Shown here piece after piece: positions 1 through 9,959 of a stretch of DNA of 28,153 nucleotides. The first letter of the stretch is position 1, and each line of letters starts with the position of its first letter. Origin of the DNA: Priapulus caudatus (Eukaryota; Priapulida; Priapulimorpha; Priapulimorphida; Priapulidae); the NCBI RefSeq assembly GCF_000485595.1, contig NW_014577207.1:1-28153 (forward strand). Direction: 5' to 3'. The position numbers and the translations under genes were made by a program. The notes beneath the pieces were generated by a model. That model made no database searches. It was not told the origin of the DNA and worked only from the letters and a program-made list of their open reading frames with translations.

Positions 1-409
1 CGCAAAATATTTTGCGTACGCAGCTTGATGAATCTACCCCCTGGACCTTGTAACTGTATTCTCAGTCCAAACTTTTCAGCGAGTCTCTTCACAACAACCA
101 CCTTTTTCCTGGGGCTTTTAGGGAGTGACTTCCTAGCCCTCTTCATGGCTTCGCCTAGTGATTGCTCACTCTGATATGCCTTTGATGGTGTAGCCGTGCA
201 TGGAGACATTGCGGTACAGCTGCCAGCTTTGGCGCATCTCGACTTCCTTGTTCTTTCCACGCTTTTTCCTTTTTCTAACTTCTTTCTCTCCAAATCCCAC
301 TTCCCTCTGCTTTCCTTCTGTTGCTTCCTGTTTTTCTCACGCACGGCCATTCTTTCTCCTCAGTCATGCGGGCCCTGTAGGCCCGCATTCTCTCTACTGC
401 AGATGGCAT
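1..409 (-). pseudogene. Fragment of a multicopy basic invertebrate protein
   Basis: The reading frame starts at the ATG at 409 (MPSAVERMRAYRARM...), runs to a stop at 275, and the matching downstream sequence continues in another frame from about 300 to the window edge. The second part is rich in Lys/Arg and carries the motif LPKSPRKK followed by a VVKRLAEKFGL helix-like stretch, then FIKLRTQNIL. This combination (a MPxxxERxRxYRxR start, a SPRKK block, and an F-x-x-L-R-P/T-x-N-V/I end) is what I recall from a family of high-copy, functionally uncharacterised ORFs in cnidarian, mollusc and deuterostome genomes. The usual stretch between the last two motifs seems missing, by deletion or intron. 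There is at least one frameshift and the 3' end lies outside the window. No catalytic domain is visible and I give no function. Confidence 0.5.
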
Positions 410-665
410 TGCAGTGTCAGTGAGAACCTGGCTATAATCACTGACAAAAAACATAAGAGAAATGCTAAACTGGCCTGATAAAAATGTTATTAAACTAAAT
501 ATCACTTGAAAATGATAGTCATAATTGTAATAGTGCAGCGGGTGATCATCACAACAATTGTGCAAATTATGACTAAAGCATGAAATTTTTACCAGTGTTA
601 GTACATACCATAAGGTTCATTTTCAGATCGGGAGGTAAGTCAGATTTGACCTCTGAGGACCGTGA

Positions 666-680
666 GAGGTCAATGACCTC
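666..680. promoter_or_regulatory. Perfect IR1 palindrome (AGGTCA-A-TGACCT)
   Basis: The sequence GAGGTCAATGACCTC is a perfect 15-bp palindrome around a one-base spacer. AGGTCA with a one-base-spaced inverted partner is the classic IR1 binding site for RXR/USP heterodimers such as EcR/USP or FXR/RXR. A further lone TGACCT half-site lies at 647-652. Binding is inferred from pattern only. Confidence 0.5.
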
Positions 681-840
681 AATTACATTGAAATTGTCAC
701 TTTTTCACGATTCTGGTGCTGTTTGTCTGTTTTGGGAATCATTAAAAAAGTATGTTGCCATGTGTTGGTCCCTTTATCTTCTGGAGAGCCTATTTATACA
801 TAATCACAGGATGCAACCATGACTGAACAAGTGCTTTCTA

Positions 841-857
841 TGAGGTCAGTGACCTCA
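841..857. promoter_or_regulatory. Perfect IR1 palindrome (AGGTCA-G-TGACCT)
   Basis: TGAGGTCAGTGACCTCA is a 17-bp perfect palindrome with the same IR1 architecture as the site at 666-680, about 175 bp away. The different spacer base and different outer flanks argue against a recent duplication. It could be a response element of an unseen gene or part of a dispersed repeat. Confidence 0.5.
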
Positions 858-954
858 GACACATGTATAGTACATACCGGTACATGTAATATACACACAT
901 TATCCATGTAGACGCATAAATATAACGGTGTCTGATTGTACCTAACAATCTCCC

Positions 955-2625
955 GAACATGCACATAATGCAGTGCACTTGAGTGCAGCCTTGGTGCACT
1001 TGCAGCGGCCGGTACATCCCTTCTTGCAGCCGCAGTGGATCAGTTCGTGGCAAGATTTTGATGCCTCTGGCAGTGTCGTCCAAAGAGGCTGCCACCCAGA
1101 GGCCTCCTTTGTCCAGCCCCAGTCAGATAGGATTGGTAACTCTGGATTCAGGACCAGAGTTTGGTTCCAGCAGTTGCCCTGGAGAGATGCACGCTTGATG
1201 TGCTGTTGGAGTGCTGCCTGTGTTGGGGGAATGTTTTCTAGAGCCCTAGCTGTTTCCTAGCATCGTTCACTTCCATGATGTCACTGGTGCGGTCATACAT
1301 CAGCACAATGAAGCGCTCCAGCAGTGACATTGACTCCTCACTGACATCACATGGCATGCGTAAGAGTTCTTCAAAGGCATCAGTCACCTGTGGGAACACT
1401 TTCCAAATCTCCCAGGCAGTGTTTTTCCCTCTGCCAGCGAAAGAAGACAGTGTTGCACCCTGTGAGGGCATGGAAGATGGGGAGAGTAGCACATTGTCTT
1501 GGGTTCATGGCGGCAGCCAGTTGGTGAACAGCTATGTACCAGAAGCTGGATCCAATACCAAGAGCTATCCACAGCTCGTCAGGATTGATGTTGTTGAAAA
1601 AAGCCACAGCCAGTACCACAACATCAGTATCCACAGTGCGTATGGCCACCTTCCTGATCCCCTTCTGCACAGCATCTGCCACATGTAGAAGCAGGCGAGT
1701 GTCCGCCTCCTCGTGTGAACATGGGGCGAGGCTCGGTAAGTCGGACTCGACAGGGAGAGCACAGGACCTCAGCTTCAATGTTGCATACATTCCCTTGCCA
1801 CCTCTTCGCCCTACTCTCGGGAAGACGAATGGCCTCTTCGTGACAGTGAAACAAACAGCAGCCTCAGTCTTGTTTTGATCCACACGAAAGGGGAGCCACT
1901 CTTCCTGATGCCCATTTGCCCTCTTCTGTCGTGGTCGTGCCTTTCAGTGCTTGTCAGGGTGTATAACATTCCAGACGAGGTCGAGTTCTGTTGACCCTTT
2001 CGCAGTTGTCGTGGGATGTAAAGTTGCAATAGACTGGTGTTCATTACTCTTCAAAAAGAGTATTTGCCGTTACATGGATTGAGAATTTGAACATATAGCT
2101 GCCCCGTCAAGGATCTGTGCATCAACCTAGGGTTGTGCTTTGTGCGTTTCTGGGTTGGTTTGTATTTCAGGCAGTGTAGTAGATTTGGCCTTTTGACCTT
2201 CCAAGGCAGCAGCTTTTCCTTCCCTGCTTGTAATGCTGGTGGGGCTGCCTGGTTCTCGTGGCAGAAGAACTGGTCCAGATCCCACTCACGTGATTGGCAG
2301 GCAATATACAGCCTCGAGAAGAGACTACAGTCACTCTTCACTGCGGCGAATTAAATCTACTGCTTTGACTGCGTCTTTATGGTCTGTGGCCGACTGAAGA
2401 GTGGCAACTTGTTGTTGGGCAGTGTTTCTGTAACTGGCTTCGTGCATAGTTCCAGTCTTTCTTCAACAAACTTTGTGTACTGCTCCTCACCAAGAGACTC
2501 AATCTTCCTCACAGTTTCTGCCACTGGGGTGTCCATTATGTCTCTCGTGTCAAAGACCAGTAGATCTTGAGTGTTCTCTTGGAAGGGATTCCCCATCTCT
2601 TCAAACACTGCTATGCGACTCTATT
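955..2625 (-). pseudogene. PIN/FEN-like nuclease-fold ORF with CXC cysteine tail (broken)
   Basis: Reading down the minus strand: an N-terminal block (FEEMGNPFQENTQDLLVFDT, then a DIMDTPV region, 2608-2357), a block CSLFSRLYIACQSREWDLDQF (about 2335-2275), a DQNKTE block (near 1880), the core HEEADTRLLLHVADAV (near 1715) and TVDTDVVVLAVAFFN, ALTGCNTV (near 1450), SSFAGRGKNTAWEIW, and a cysteine-rich tail CGCKKGCTGRCKCTKAALKC ending near 960. This order matches a very high-copy invertebrate family whose core I regard as PIN/FEN-like (acidic HEEADT and DTDVVV motifs) followed by a tesmin/TSO1-like CXC metal-binding tail. The copy is split by at least four frameshifts (about 2200, 1885, 1445 and 1243). 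The N-terminal half found in relatives is absent: homology stops abruptly at about 2615, where Gypsy RNase H sequence begins. Product function is unproven; a link to mobile elements is inferred from copy number. Confidence 0.6.
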
Positions 2626-3369
2626 CCATGTGATAGCTGACACCACTTCGGCTTGACGTCGAATAGATGCCATGATAGCTGATTCGTCAGTGTCAGTTGC
2701 ATAAGTAGAAGGAGATGGGTGGCGGGATGTGGCGTCGGCCGCAAAGTTGGTCTTTCCAGGAAGGTGTGCAATTCTGAAATGCCAGGGCAGAGTTTGTTTC
2801 AGGCGGAATAGCCGTGGGTTTGCGATCTCATCAAGTGTTCGATCCCCAAGCACTTTGACTAGCGGTTTGTGATCGGTCACCACGAGCAAGTCGTCACACC
2901 CTTGTGTGAAGTACCGAGTCTGTTCAAGTCCCCACACGACGGCGGAGGCCACTCCCTCAATAGGGGCATATCTCTGTTCACAAGATGAGAGGAAGCATGA
3001 TCCTGCCAGCGTGATTCTCCAACCACCATCGCAGTAATCGGACATGTCAGAGGTGCAGGAGCAGTGTTTCTGCAGTAGAAAGTATCCCATGCCTTGACCG
3101 GACCAGTCTGGGCGAAGGCATGTGGGTCTCGTAGTATCGAAGATTTCGACTTCTTGGCATATGGCGTCAACAATCGCCTTCTTTGACTCGTGGAATGCCT
3201 CATCAAGCTCTGTGGTCCAGCAAAACTTTTGCTTGGGGCTCAGAAGGGGCTTGAATGGCGCCATGGTGTTCCGGAGCTGGGCATAATTAATGACCTGATT
3301 GACAAGCCCAAACCAACTGCGCATGTCTGTGGTCGAAGCAGGATTAGGGAACTGACGGGTAGCGTCCAC
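2611..3369 (-). pseudogene. Gypsy RT connection and RNase H domain
   Basis: A 252-residue open frame. Residues 1-50 are the RT thumb/connection (MRSWFGLVNQV, PFKPLLSP). RNase H follows: the first catalytic Asp in CLRPDWSGQGMGYFLLQKHC (about residue 88), Glu in QRYAPIEG (about residue 137), and Asp in VVTDHKPLVKVLG (about residue 165), then HLPGKTNFAADATSRHP, the standard end of Gypsy RNase H. All three acidic positions are present, so this module looks catalytically complete. It would degrade the RNA strand of RNA-DNA hybrids during cytoplasmic reverse transcription. The frame ends at a stop at 2611 shortly after AITWNRV, where intact relatives run on into integrase. Confidence 0.85.
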
Positions 3370-4113
3370 GTACTTGGCCAGAGGTTCGATGGTGCTCTCA
3401 GAGATGTGAAATCCAGCGAAGTCTACTTCTCTGTGAGCGAACTGGAACTTCCGTGGGTTAAGAACAACACCATTAGCGCCTAGGCACTGTAGGATGTCGA
3501 TGGTTCGTCACCCGTGACTTTCTAGATCATCATCATAGTAGACGGTGTCATCTACGCATCGTTCCTTGCGCTCGAAGTTCGACAGTATGGCATCAAGGCG
3601 ACGATTGTACCCATCGCCAGAAGACAAGAACCCCTGCGGCGCTATGGCGTAGCGCCAGGGGCCGAAAGGGGTGATAAACGTCGTAAGGTGACGATCTTCT
3701 TGGCGGAGGGGCACTGAGTGGTAACCATTCCAGGCATCTGTTACCGTTTTCTACGTGTGGCCAGGCACCCGCCTAGCAAGATGGAATGGTGACTCCTGAG
3801 CATGGGTCTCTCTCTTGCAAAACTTGTTGAGTGGAGAGAGGTCAACTGTACGTCGTGGAGACCCGTCGTGCTTACGGGTGACCACCATCCGGTGACACCA
3901 CGTTACTGGCTCACCATACGGCACTCTCTCGATGACCTCAAGTGCCTCATCTCGCAGCAGGTCCTCATACTTTCTGTTGCCAGTGCAATGGTATGGACGC
4001 AGCGGTGTGGCAGGCACGTGGTTTGGCATTGGGGTTGATGTGGATCTCAACCTGTGGTCCTCCCATGGCCGGCAGTGGGCGGTGAGGGCACGTGTTGAAC
4101 GTGGAAGCTTCAA
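3370..4113 (-). pseudogene. Gypsy reverse transcriptase (frameshifted)
   Basis: Two open pieces cover the palm and fingers. The upstream piece (4113-3751) has YEDLLRDEALEVIERVPYG, WCHRMVVTRKHDGSPRRTVD and LSPLNKFCKRE, i.e. RT motifs 1-2. The second piece (3714-3508) has PLRQEDRHLTTFITPFG, the APQGFLSSGDGYNRR primer-grip region, and CVDDTVYYDDDLE. CVDD is the variant of the YxDD active site used in this Gypsy lineage. A frameshift lies near 3740 and another just after 3508, where the thumb (NGVVLNPRKFQFAHR-like) continues in a different frame to the RNase H piece. Function in an intact element is RNA- and DNA-templated DNA synthesis. Confidence 0.85.
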
Positions 4114-4134
4114 AGTATGGCACCAGCCACTCCT

Positions 4135-4600
4135 TCATTTTCTCATTGTTCTCTGCGGTGCAGGGGAATGGTAGTGCATGGGGTCTGAGTGGGGCCTCCT
4201 TGCGCGGTGGGCAAGAGCATACCAGGGGTGCTCGGATGTACCACTGTCAGTGAGTGGTGCCGATACGCTTGTAGTATGCACAGAAGCCTCACTTCGTGCA
4301 CTACCAATGGTGGGGAACGTCTTACCAATGATGTCCAAATCAACCATAGTGTCAAATGAGATGAAAAAGTCACGTACATCCTTGCTGACATATACCATGG
4401 TGGTGGTGGATACATCTCTGGCGCTTAGCCACGCAAGTGGGCTTTAAATGCCCCATCGATGCGGATGGGTGAGGAGTTGGCCGCAGTGATATTCAACTTG
4501 ACCAGTCGTAGGTCGGATGAGGAGAAGCCAGCATCCAGGAAAGCCTCACGGGACCAGAGGTTGGATTGAGCAATCCGACCCGACCAACGGAAGTGACCTG
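4135..4600 (-). pseudogene. Gypsy retropepsin remnant and linker to RT
   Basis: Between about 4590 and 4440 the minus strand reads QSNLWSREAFLDAGF, SSDLRLVKLNITAANSSPI and RIDGAFKAH. A frame change then leads into MVYVSKDVRDFFISFDTMVD (4398 onward). This is the body of the retropepsin-like protease of the same Gypsy lineage. In relatives the segment starts with the catalytic DTGAQ; here the residues before QSN read SGRIA, so the catalytic Asp-Thr-Gly is missing. The loss coincides with the edge of the repeat-filled interval 4600-5092. The linker after 4300 is low in conserved residues. Confidence 0.65.
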
Positions 4601-5085
4601 CCTTGCCCTTTTCTGTAATTACCGTCGGTGCCTCTGGCTAGACTGGTTCGCGGCCGCACTGTTTGTCGCAGAGCGTGTACATTGTCTACTCGGACGTCTG
4701 GACTCGGCCTGCACGCGATTTAAAGCGCGGGAAACGACACTCGCGCAAGAATGGCCAGCTGTGATCTGTATGGTGTGTAGCTTGCTAAGTGCAGTAAATT
4801 TCGAGAAATTTTAGTATAATTCATATGATGACACAAAGTTTTCCATAACATTGGTCTGGGTCTGGGCTAGTGAAAGTTAGGTCAGGGCTAGTGGTTTTCG
4901 TCAGTTACTACCCCGATGGTCTAGTGAAATAAAAAGTTAACGTTGAAAAGTGCCTTGGTGCCCTTCTCAAATTGTGAGAGTTGCCTTGATGCCTTTTAAA
5001 ATTGCCTCGGTGCCCATCCATTTTAGAGAAAATTCAAGGCAATTTCTCACATGCCCCAAAAAAATTGCCTTGCCCCTCTCGTCAC
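4601..5085. repeat. Interval between gag and protease with degenerate TTGCCTTGGTGCCC repeats
   Basis: No coding match. From about 4940 to 5092 the + strand carries several imperfect copies of a TTGCCTTGGTGCCC-like unit joined by AAAATT/TTAAAATT linkers, and one inverted copy (CAAGGCAATTT). This looks like an independent repeat lodged inside the retroelement. The left part (4621-4830) has no recognisable content. Confidence 0.5.
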
Positions 5086-6205
5086 TTAATTCGAGGCCTG
5101 CCCAGCACTGAAGATACGGTGCTCCAAAGGGACCTGTGCGTGACACTGGCGCTTACGTCGGCGTCGGGTACCACCATTAGCCGGAAGAAATGAGGTCGTA
5201 TGAGATGTAAATTGCGCCACAGCTGGGGAGTGGGTGTCCAGGAGCGCGTTCATCCCGGTAGGAGGCGGCAGCGCACAATCTTTCCCGTGTGGCCTATGGC
5301 GACGATCACGGACACGGATCACGGCAACCATCAAGACACTGCCTGTGCGTGTTCCACCCTCTAGCCGATTCTTTGAATAGACGGTAGGACTTGCCACAGA
5401 CAGGACATTTTCCTGTTTGGGACCTGTCGGCGAATGCTGGTAGCTGCTTCCCAGTGCTTGCAGGGTGGTGTTCCTGCGCAGCGTAGAGCTTCTTGAAGGT
5501 GGAAACTGATGATAGCAAGGGGACGGATGCAGATGCTGATGGGAGGGCATTACGAGCTTTCTCCTTATTCTCAACAAGGGCAATAACATTGATTGATTTC
5601 TGTTGAATATCATCGGCACCAAGAGCATCACGACGAATGTCGATATCAGCGATCCCAGCTAGCAGAACATCACGAATAGTATCATCTGTATAGTCGCACA
5701 CAACGATTTCGCTACACTGACAGGTAGCCTTTGACCGGAAGCCGCAGGTCGCGGCTTTGCCACGAACCCGTGTAGCAAAGTTACGGAATAGTTCGTCAGG
5801 CCCTTGCTGCATCTGGACTAGCTCTGTGCGAAGCACGCCTGTTGCTACGGGAATGACTGCATGGGCGCGCATCACATTGAGCACCTCCTGTGTGTTCTTC
5901 TAAGCGACAAGGGGGTCTGCCTTAAGAACGACGTCACAGAGAGACTCACGGGCTCACTGCAGTAACTGTCTTGGGGCCGCTATGTTATCAATGCCCGAGC
6001 CTATTCGAAATATCTCCCAACGGCGTACATATGTGTTCCATAATTCAGTCTCAACGCCCATATCGTTACGGGGGCGCTCCATCTTGGGGCCCTGGGGACA
6101 GGCACCTCCAGACTGGTGTGAGAACCTGAAGGGAGGCAACTGCGACGGCCTTCGATGCATCGGTGGTCTTGTACTCTCAAGCGTCGATAGGGCAATCAAT
6201 GACAA
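5086..6205 (-). pseudogene. Gypsy gag (capsid plus cysteine-rich C-terminus), frameshifted
   Basis: The N-terminal part (6205-5954) has ERPRNDMGVETELWNTYVRR and WEIFRIGSGID, typical of the capsid start in this lineage. A frameshift near 5950 leads to the main piece (5884-5306): MLNVMRAHAVIPVATGVLRT, FRNFATRVRGKAATC, VLLAGIADIDIRRDAL, then a zinc-binding region CPVCGKSYRLF...HRQCLDGC. The Cys-Cys...His-Cys spacing differs from the retroviral CCHC knuckle but is the form I recall for this Gypsy group. The tail runs out of frame after 5306; an overlapping frame stays open to 5086. The product would package element RNA in cytoplasmic particles. Confidence 0.7.
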
Positions 6206-7171
6206 CCATTATGATGGTTTGATGTTCACGTCAGGCTGGTACAGTGTCGTGCACATCTACGCGTGCCGCTTGCATGAAGAAAGACTCATTCCCGTTTTGT
6301 TGTTTATTGAAGTAAGGAATGCAAGCGGCATGCTACAACAAATAATGAAAGAAACGATCACGCTATGGCCTAGACACGCGAATGACGCTACAGATTTACG
6401 GTTGCACAATTGACAAATAACACGTAGAATAAGCAAGATCGTGATAATACGAGTGCATAGGAATAAAGATAAAACGAACCAAATGTCTTAATAGTACAAT
6501 CAGTTATCTACTAACCGTAAATATGCACAAAAGTCCGAGCGATGAATAACGTGCAAATGACTCAGTATGACAGAACTCGACGGGACGTTGGCCGCGCCCT
6601 CTGTGTGTAATAATAGAATCGAATCGTCCTCAAGGCGTTATGTCCCTAACAGTTACGTACGACTCGGAAACTCTACATTTAACATGGATTTCTTAGGCTA
6701 AAATACTGACACTAGTGACAGCGACACAGGCCATGCACCAATGACAAGGTTTTAGCACGGCAGGGCAATTGTTGTGTATTCGGCCATTTGCAGCTGAAAA
6801 TCTAAATAACACATAGCCTACCTACCTATAGGCCCTAGGGCCTACAAGACTTGCCTCTGATTCGGCAGTTACCCTGTGCCTTGCGGTTTTGTAGGCCTTC
6901 CGCCATGTTTACATGTAGAGAGCATATGTGTAGCTTAAATCGCCCTTACAACTTCTATCACTCTCGCAAGTTATGCGCTCCAGTGGAACTACTGTCACGT
7001 AAAACAATTTAACTAAACGTGAAACGTTCATATGCCCCAGAGGCATGCCGCGAATATAGACAATTGTTGAATTTTTGCACTACCGGCGAGTACCATTCAA
7101 GCTCCACCTTCGGTCCGCCAATGATTGTGACCAGTTCCCTAGCCAATCGTGAACATGGTGAAATCGTTTTC
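6206..7171. other. Non-coding region upstream of gag, possible LTR/leader
   Basis: No ORF with domain content. On the minus strand an AATAAA-type poly(A) signal lies near 6302-6308 and is enclosed by an 11-bp perfect inverted repeat (GCCGCTTGCAT at 6265-6275, ATGCAAGCGGC at 6319-6329). This would suit an LTR R region or leader of the gag-pol element, but without a second LTR I cannot place its borders. The rest (6420-7140) is featureless AT-rich DNA. Confidence 0.35.
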
Positions 7172-7302
7172 AGGTGAAAATCAGCATTACCGCACTGTAA
7201 TCAAAATAAGTGTGGTCAAGGCAAAATTATAGCACTGGTCCAACTTATAAGTGCGGGCAAGGGAAAAATCAGCATTATCCCACGTAATCAAATAAGTGTG
7301 GC
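7172..7302 (+). repeat. Remnant of the 89-bp satellite
   Basis: About one and a half units related to the arrays at 10495-10915 and 11194-11489, with the same blocks (AAAATCAGCATTA, AATAAGTGTGG, CTTATAAGTGCGG) but many one-base deletions. It ends at a GTAATC shared with the start of block copy A. Confidence 0.8.
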
Positions 7303-8170
7303 GTAATCTGACCTCGTGTCTCTTCGTCGTCAGTATTTCGCGTTGTTCGCCTACTCTCTCGACGTTGTTGATTATCAAATGGCGTTTTGACGTCCGAGTC
7401 GCCACTCTGCGTCGCTGTGCCGCTAATGCGGATCTGATTTGCCCGCACTATCAAGATCCCTCTCTTTCTATTTCTCTTCGGGTGGTTTTGTTGTGGATGG
7501 CTCGCTCGTTGCTGTGAAGCTGTGCTGGCCGTATTGTTGTCTATGTGTGCGATTCTGGACTATGTGTAACCCGTCCTTGCAGATTCGGAAGCATCCCGCT
7601 GACAGCTGCTCGAACTATTTCCTGTAGTGTGCCTGCCATGCAATGTGAGTTTCTTCTCGTTGTAAACGGGAATTAGTACAGGCTCGTAGAAGTATATTGG
7701 GTCCCGCGACTCGGAATTGTTGTAGCCTGGCTTTTTGTCAATAGATTCTCTTCTTTTTTCCCTCGCGTGCACCTTGTGCGTTGGTGGGCTTTTGGCCATA
7801 GCTTGGCTGAGTCTTTCTGTAGCCTATGGTCCACTGGAATCTCTCGCGTAGTGTTACGTCTGGGCTGTAGGAACACATCTTGTAGCGCAGAGACCTGCCC
7901 GCTCCCGTGATGGAGATAGAAAGGAAGTAATGGGGTGTTTCATGTACGCTGGTGCGATAGGCGAATAATAACTGATTTATCGTCAAATACACGTTCATTT
8001 GTTCCTTTTATTACGTATCACTAATTAGTTGGCTAATGTCTATGTGGAATCTTTCCAACAACTAGCATCTCCTGGGGTGATAAGGGGGTAATTAGGATGA
8101 TGATTCTTATCCTGACGTTAAGCAGCAGACAGCATTGACGTCATTGCATCCATGTCGAGTCACGCAGATG
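7303..8170 (-). pseudogene. Ty3/Gypsy integrase C-terminus, block copy A (heavily frameshifted)
   Basis: This stretch matches, on the same strand, the integrase ORF at 12464-13306. Recognisable pieces include TINQLLFAYRTSVHETP (near 7960), QPRRNTTRE, KAHQRTR (near 7800) and PIYFYEPVLIPVYN (near 7700). Compared with copy B, differences are dominated by single-base insertions and deletions and the frame breaks every 50-100 bases. The DNA is either an old decayed duplicate or a poorly polished second version of the same locus. Confidence 0.75.
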
Positions 8171-8258
8171 AACACAGTGCGAGCTAATTCGGCGGTACCA
8201 TTACCATAACCCTCCCCCTTTCGCGGTTATTCATATTGAAGAAACTGTTATGATATTG

Positions 8259-9117
8259 CAGTGCTCGAAATAAGAAAAAAAATGTGGTGTGTCCTGCGGA
8301 CAAACCGTGCATCAATGCGGTTTCCGGCAACAATTCTGTTGTCGCCAAAAAAAATCCGCAAAATCTCCTATTTTCATCAACATAATAATATAATAGAAAA
8401 CCCAAAAACAGTGCGTTAGCCAGGATTTTTTAACAAGGGGGCAAAAACAGCGAACTGCCAACATAGTGGATGACTTAATATTTCACGGCTCCTCCGCCTC
8501 GCTCTCCAACCACCCTACGGCCCTACCTCTCAGCTCTGGGGCAACTTGTTTTGGGCGCGCATGCGAAAAGGCGACATTTTTGTCATTTTTCTCTGCTCCA
8601 ACATCTTAATTGTTCAGTGGCGGGTAGGATTCCAAGGAGGGGGGGTGAAAAACGGCGGGTTAGGGGGTCCTCCCCCAGAAAATTTTGGACACTTGCTGGT
8701 TTGATGGTTCAAATCGCAGTTCACCTTCATAAATCAGAAACCGACATATGATACTTATACGCAGTGTTGAAGATACAGTGGTCATATTTTTATATTATCA
8801 CGATTTAAGTTCACGATAAGATTCTGATGAGGGGCTAGAAAACAACTACGGATTTGAAAGTGCTACTAGCTATACAGTTGGTTGGCAGGGATTGATTAGT
8901 CAAGTTTCAGATTGCAAAAATATTGAAACAACAAGGTTATACACATCGATTAATGGTACCAGGTATATAAAGATAGCCGGTCGGTTAGAGTTAGTGTAGG
9001 GTTTAGGGGATAGGTTTTTTGGTTGTCACCGACAATGTCTCAGACGGGGGGGGGGGGGGGGGTTAGTTGCGGCAATTCTGGTGTCTCGACCACCGGACAA
9101 CCTTATTTCGAGCACTG
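8259..9117. mobile_element. Non-autonomous DNA transposon (859 bp) with 16-bp perfect TIRs
   Basis: The ends are CAGTGCTCGAAATAAG (8259-8274) and its exact reverse complement (9102-9117). Block copy B lacks the whole segment: at 13455-13470 the left flank (GAAACTGTTGATAT) runs straight into the right flank (TTTGAGA). The terminal CAGTG fits the YARNG rule of hAT elements, but no 8-bp target duplication can be read through the indel noise, so the superfamily is uncertain. No transposase is encoded. A G17 run lies at 9046-9062. Confidence 0.8.
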
Positions 9118-9339
9118 TTTTGAGATCGGTTACAGCAATCATTTATCCATACATAACATCCTGAAATAAAAAACCTGCTAGGGGGGTTCTAAATTTAGTT
9201 CCATTTTATCCTTAATCTAAAGTTGAAGTTGAATCAAAAAACAATATTCACAGATGCAAGCTGACTATAGGCAAATGTGATCATAGCGGGAAATTTATTC
9301 ATAAGTATTTAACAATATAGATATATAAGGAGAATCCTC

Positions 9340-9934
9340 GTAGTGTCTTTTTCTTACGATGGTAAAAGTACAGCTCAGGAATATGAATAAACATGTGGCT
9401 GCAATTCAGTAATGCTGAAAAGAAAACTATTGAAGTGAAAAATTTTTATTAAAAATAAATATTACAACTCGTGAACATTGCATCGTTCGGGATACAATTA
9501 TTAAAGGCGACGATGCCTTTGGTCTGAAAAAAAATATATGAAGCCGTACTCAGGCCGTATTAGTAAAAAGAAACTCAGATTTTTAATACAGATTGAGCAG
9601 AGCAAGGAGGTTAGTGAAAATGCCTTCGGTACTGTCAATAGACTTCGAATTCTGCATACATGCAATGTGCTGAGCCTGAACAATTGAAGTAATACTATTG
9701 CCTGACTGCTGCCTGCAACTATTTGATCACAAACCAACTCGGCTCACTACATTAGCATCTGAGAACGAGATCATTGAAAACATATGCAGCCTTCTGATAT
9801 CAAACAATAATCACAAACATGCCCAATGGGTGCAAAAGCACAGCGGGATGCAACTGAAGGACTATTTCAATTCTGCAGAAAGGAAAAGTGTCTTGGAGGA
9901 GAAGATGATTATATGTACAGTAATGTGTTATTAA
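9340..9934 (+). pseudogene. Harbinger transposase fragment, block copy A
   Basis: Same organisation as the copy at 13690-14309: remnants of the VGRSTASGIV helix region near 9355, the GDDAF motif near 9507, the RLSRARRVVEN block near 9590-9615 (frameshifted) and a C-terminal open frame from 9698. It shares the internal deletion of the central catalytic region with copy B. Many one-base indels make it unreadable as one ORF. Confidence 0.7.
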
Positions 9935-9959
9935 TGTCTGCAAATTTTGTCTGAGTTGC

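Larger units (their letters stand above)
410..954. other. Non-coding spacer with nuclear-receptor-like palindromes
   Basis: No convincing coding frame on either strand. The short ORFs here lack any recognisable domain. The notable content is the pair of AGGTCA inverted repeats listed separately. The remainder is ordinary AT-rich sequence. Confidence 0.6.
2611..6205 (-). mobile_element. Ty3/Gypsy LTR retrotransposon, 3'-truncated, no integrase
   Basis: Gag, protease remnant, reverse transcriptase and RNase H appear in the order expected for Metaviridae on the minus strand. The element stops at 2611 in the linker after RNase H, exactly where the PIN/CXC gene begins, so integrase and the 3' LTR are gone. 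The interval between gag and protease contains foreign-looking degenerate repeats (4940-5092). No second LTR is present to define the ends. Frameshifts separate nearly every domain. Part of this may be base-calling error, since domains are otherwise well conserved. Confidence 0.8.

Noticed and set aside
5982-6413. 143-residue ORF on the + strand
   Set aside because: It is the antisense of the gag N-terminus, which has clear capsid-like sequence on the minus strand.
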